A DNA stretch of 64,000 bases, from NCBI GenBank assembly GCA_947501005.1, contig CANMTU010000001.1, positions 644,501-708,500 on the forward strand, written 5' to 3'. Source of the DNA: an uncultured Erythrobacter sp. (lineage in GTDB: Bacteria; Pseudomonadota; Alphaproteobacteria; Sphingomonadales; Sphingomonadaceae). The position numbers and the translations under genes are program-made. The notes under the pieces were generated by a model. The model worked only from the letters and a program-made list of their open reading frames with translations, was not told the DNA's origin and did not search any database. This document shows positions 62,926-64,000 of this stretch, one piece after another. Numbering within the stretch: position 1 is the stretch's first letter; each line of letters opens with the position of its first letter.

Positions 62926-63662
62926 GCCGAAACCCCCGCCCGAGCGTAGCGATCGTGGAGCGCGTTGAGATCGAACCGCGCGCCGGTGGCCAGCGCCTCG
63001 CGCTCTTCCTCGATCCGGCCGTCGGCCAGAAAGCCGATCCGGTCGGCGATATCGACCGCGCTGACCAGATCGTGCGTCACCATCAGCACGGCGACCTTGC
63101 GCGCGCGCGCGGTATCGAGCAGGCGGTTGAATTCGAGCACGGCGCGCGGATCGAGACCGGATGTCGGCTCGTCCAGCAACAGGACCGGCACGTCGCGCGC
63201 CAAGGCCAGTGCAATGGCGACCTTCTGCCGCATGCCCTTGGAATAGCCTGACAGGCGCTTGTCCCAGGCATCGGCTGGCAGGCCGACTTCCCGCAAGGCC
63301 TCGTCGATGGCGTCCGCTCCCCTGTCCGCCTTGGCCAGTGCGAGGAAGTAACCGATATTCTCGCGCGCGCTCAGGTGATCGTAGAGCGAGACGTTTTCCG
63401 GCACATAGGCCATCTGCGCCCTTGCCTGCCGCGGCTGCGCGACCGGATCGGTGCCGCAGACCCGCACGGTCCCCGAAGCCGGCGCGATGAAGCCCAGAAG
63501 GGCGTTGAGCGTCGTCGATTTGCCCGCCCCATTGCCGCCGAGCAGGGCATAGATCTCGCCATGCCGGACGGTCAGGGTCAGGCCCTTGAGGATCGGTTTG
63601 GCGCCGTAGCTGTGGTGCAGGTCCGCGATGCGGATGGCGGGCGGCGTTTCGTGTGCAATCAT
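62922..63662 (-). CDS. ABC transporter ATP-binding protein
   Basis: A 246-residue ATPase: Walker A LLGGNGAGKSTTLNALLG, Q-loop region QMAYVPENVSLYDHL, signature LSGYSKGMRQKVAIALALAR, Walker B VLLLDEPTSGLDPR, and H-loop MVTHDLVSAVD. The start at 63662 lies two bases after the TonB receptor stop. It drives the two DUF3526-type permeases downstream. Confidence 0.92.
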   Translation of the reverse strand: MIAHETPPAIRIADLHHSYGAKPILKGLTLTVRHGEIYALLGGNGAGKSTTLNALLGFIAPASGTVRVCGTDPVAQPRQARAQMAYVPENVSLYDHLSARENIGYFLALAKADRGADAIDEALREVGLPADAWDKRLSGYSKGMRQKVAIALALARDVPVLLLDEPTSGLDPRAVLEFNRLLDTARARKVAVLMVTHDLVSAVDIADRIGFLADGRIEEEREALATGARFDLNALHDRYARAGVSA

Positions 63663-63664
63663 GA

Positions 63665-64000
63665 TCAGATCCCCGCCCGCAGTCCGATGGTTACCGTTCG
63701 CGGGGCGCCGGGTTGCACCCACAATTGCGAATAGCTGTTGGCGTACCAGTCCGCGTCGAACAGATTGGCGACCGTTCCGTAGAGGGTGATGTCGTCGAGC
63801 GCTTCGACTTCCCCGAAGACGCGGAACAGGGTGTGGTCGGGCAGGAAGAACTGGGTGCCAGTCGCGCCCAGACGGTCGCTCACATATTGCACGCCGCCGC
63901 CCAGCTTGGCCGATCGCCCCGCCAGATCGAAGCGTTTGGAGGCCTGCGCATTCAAGATGTGGTCCGGGATATTGATCAGCGGATCGCCCGGCTCGATCAC
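63665..64000 (-). CDS. TonB-dependent receptor, C-terminal part
   Basis: Only the last 110 or so residues are in the window; the gene continues beyond the right edge. The segments AQASKRFDLAGRSAKLGGGV, LPDHTLFRVFGEVEALDDIT, LYGTVANLFDADWYANSYSQ, LWVQPGAPRTVTIGLRAGI are the last strands of a siderophore-type receptor (N-L-F-D then W-x-x-P-G-x-P-R). It forms one unit with the ABC ATPase two bases downstream and the two permeases, which points to metal-chelate or cofactor uptake. Confidence 0.85.
   Translation of the reverse strand: MIEPGDPLINIPDHILNAQASKRFDLAGRSAKLGGGVQYVSDRLGATGTQFFLPDHTLFRVFGEVEALDDITLYGTVANLFDADWYANSYSQLWVQPGAPRTVTIGLRAGI

Noticed and set aside
1..64000. CRISPR arrays, rRNA genes, complete tRNA genes, phage or toxin-antitoxin systems.
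   Set aside because: No regularly spaced repeats, structured RNA signatures or corresponding protein families were found in any part of the window.

Overview
The window looks like a chromosomal stretch of a high-GC alphaproteobacterium, most likely a sphingomonad (Sphingomonadales). This is inferred from gene content (TonB-dependent receptors of the sphingomonad catabolic type, DUF1254 proteins, many SDR and acyl-CoA dehydrogenase genes), from promoters resembling the EcfG general-stress consensus GGAAC-N16/17-CGTT, and from dense ATGA-overlapped operons. No rRNA, complete tRNA, CRISPR array or phage was seen.

Region 1 (about 1.2-29.3 kb) is a large catabolic locus tied together by eleven copies of one 14-bp palindrome, ACCGAC-NN-GTCGGT, which lie almost only between its transcription units. 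It encodes uptake (TonB receptor, MFS carrier), activation (acyl-CoA ligase), five SDRs, a crotonase, a thiolase, a thiolase-like/DUF35 pair, two FadE-like dehydrogenases, paired carboxymuconolactone-decarboxylase-like proteins, an EthD protein, two exported DUF1254 proteins, a TetR and a LuxR regulator. Its core is two convergent, translationally coupled modules, each an ACAD10/11-type acyl-CoA dehydrogenase plus an APH-type kinase. These are the split forms of the animal ACAD10/11 fusion and resemble LvaC/LvaA of the levulinate pathway. I infer a phosphorylation-dependent beta-oxidation route for a 4-hydroxy or 4-oxo acyl substrate that cannot be named. The left edge carries a 3' tRNA-Ser-like fragment, and a decayed IS6-family transposase lies beyond the right edge.

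Region 2 (about 29.8-38.1 kb) is stress-related: a GAF protein, manganese catalase, DUF2061, a ferritin-like DUF892-type protein, an SRPBCC/zinc-alcohol-dehydrogenase pair, two DUF4142 proteins and a metallo-hydrolase. Several are preceded by EcfG-like promoters, one of them an exact match.

Region 3 (38.8-46.6 kb) is a four-gene coupled operon in which three proteins are glycosyltransferase fusions: to UDP-galactopyranose mutase, to a Gfo/Idh/MocA oxidoreductase, and to a glycoside hydrolase. The fourth is a medium-chain dehydrogenase.

Region 4 (47-64 kb) holds a complete RND efflux system (minus strand), bioF-bioD-bioA, and an operon of GMC oxidoreductase, Tat-exported small protein, DCC thiol oxidoreductase, tiny membrane protein and HTTM-like membrane protein. 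It ends with a TonB receptor (cut by the window edge) followed by an ABC ATPase and two DUF3526-type permeases on the minus strand.
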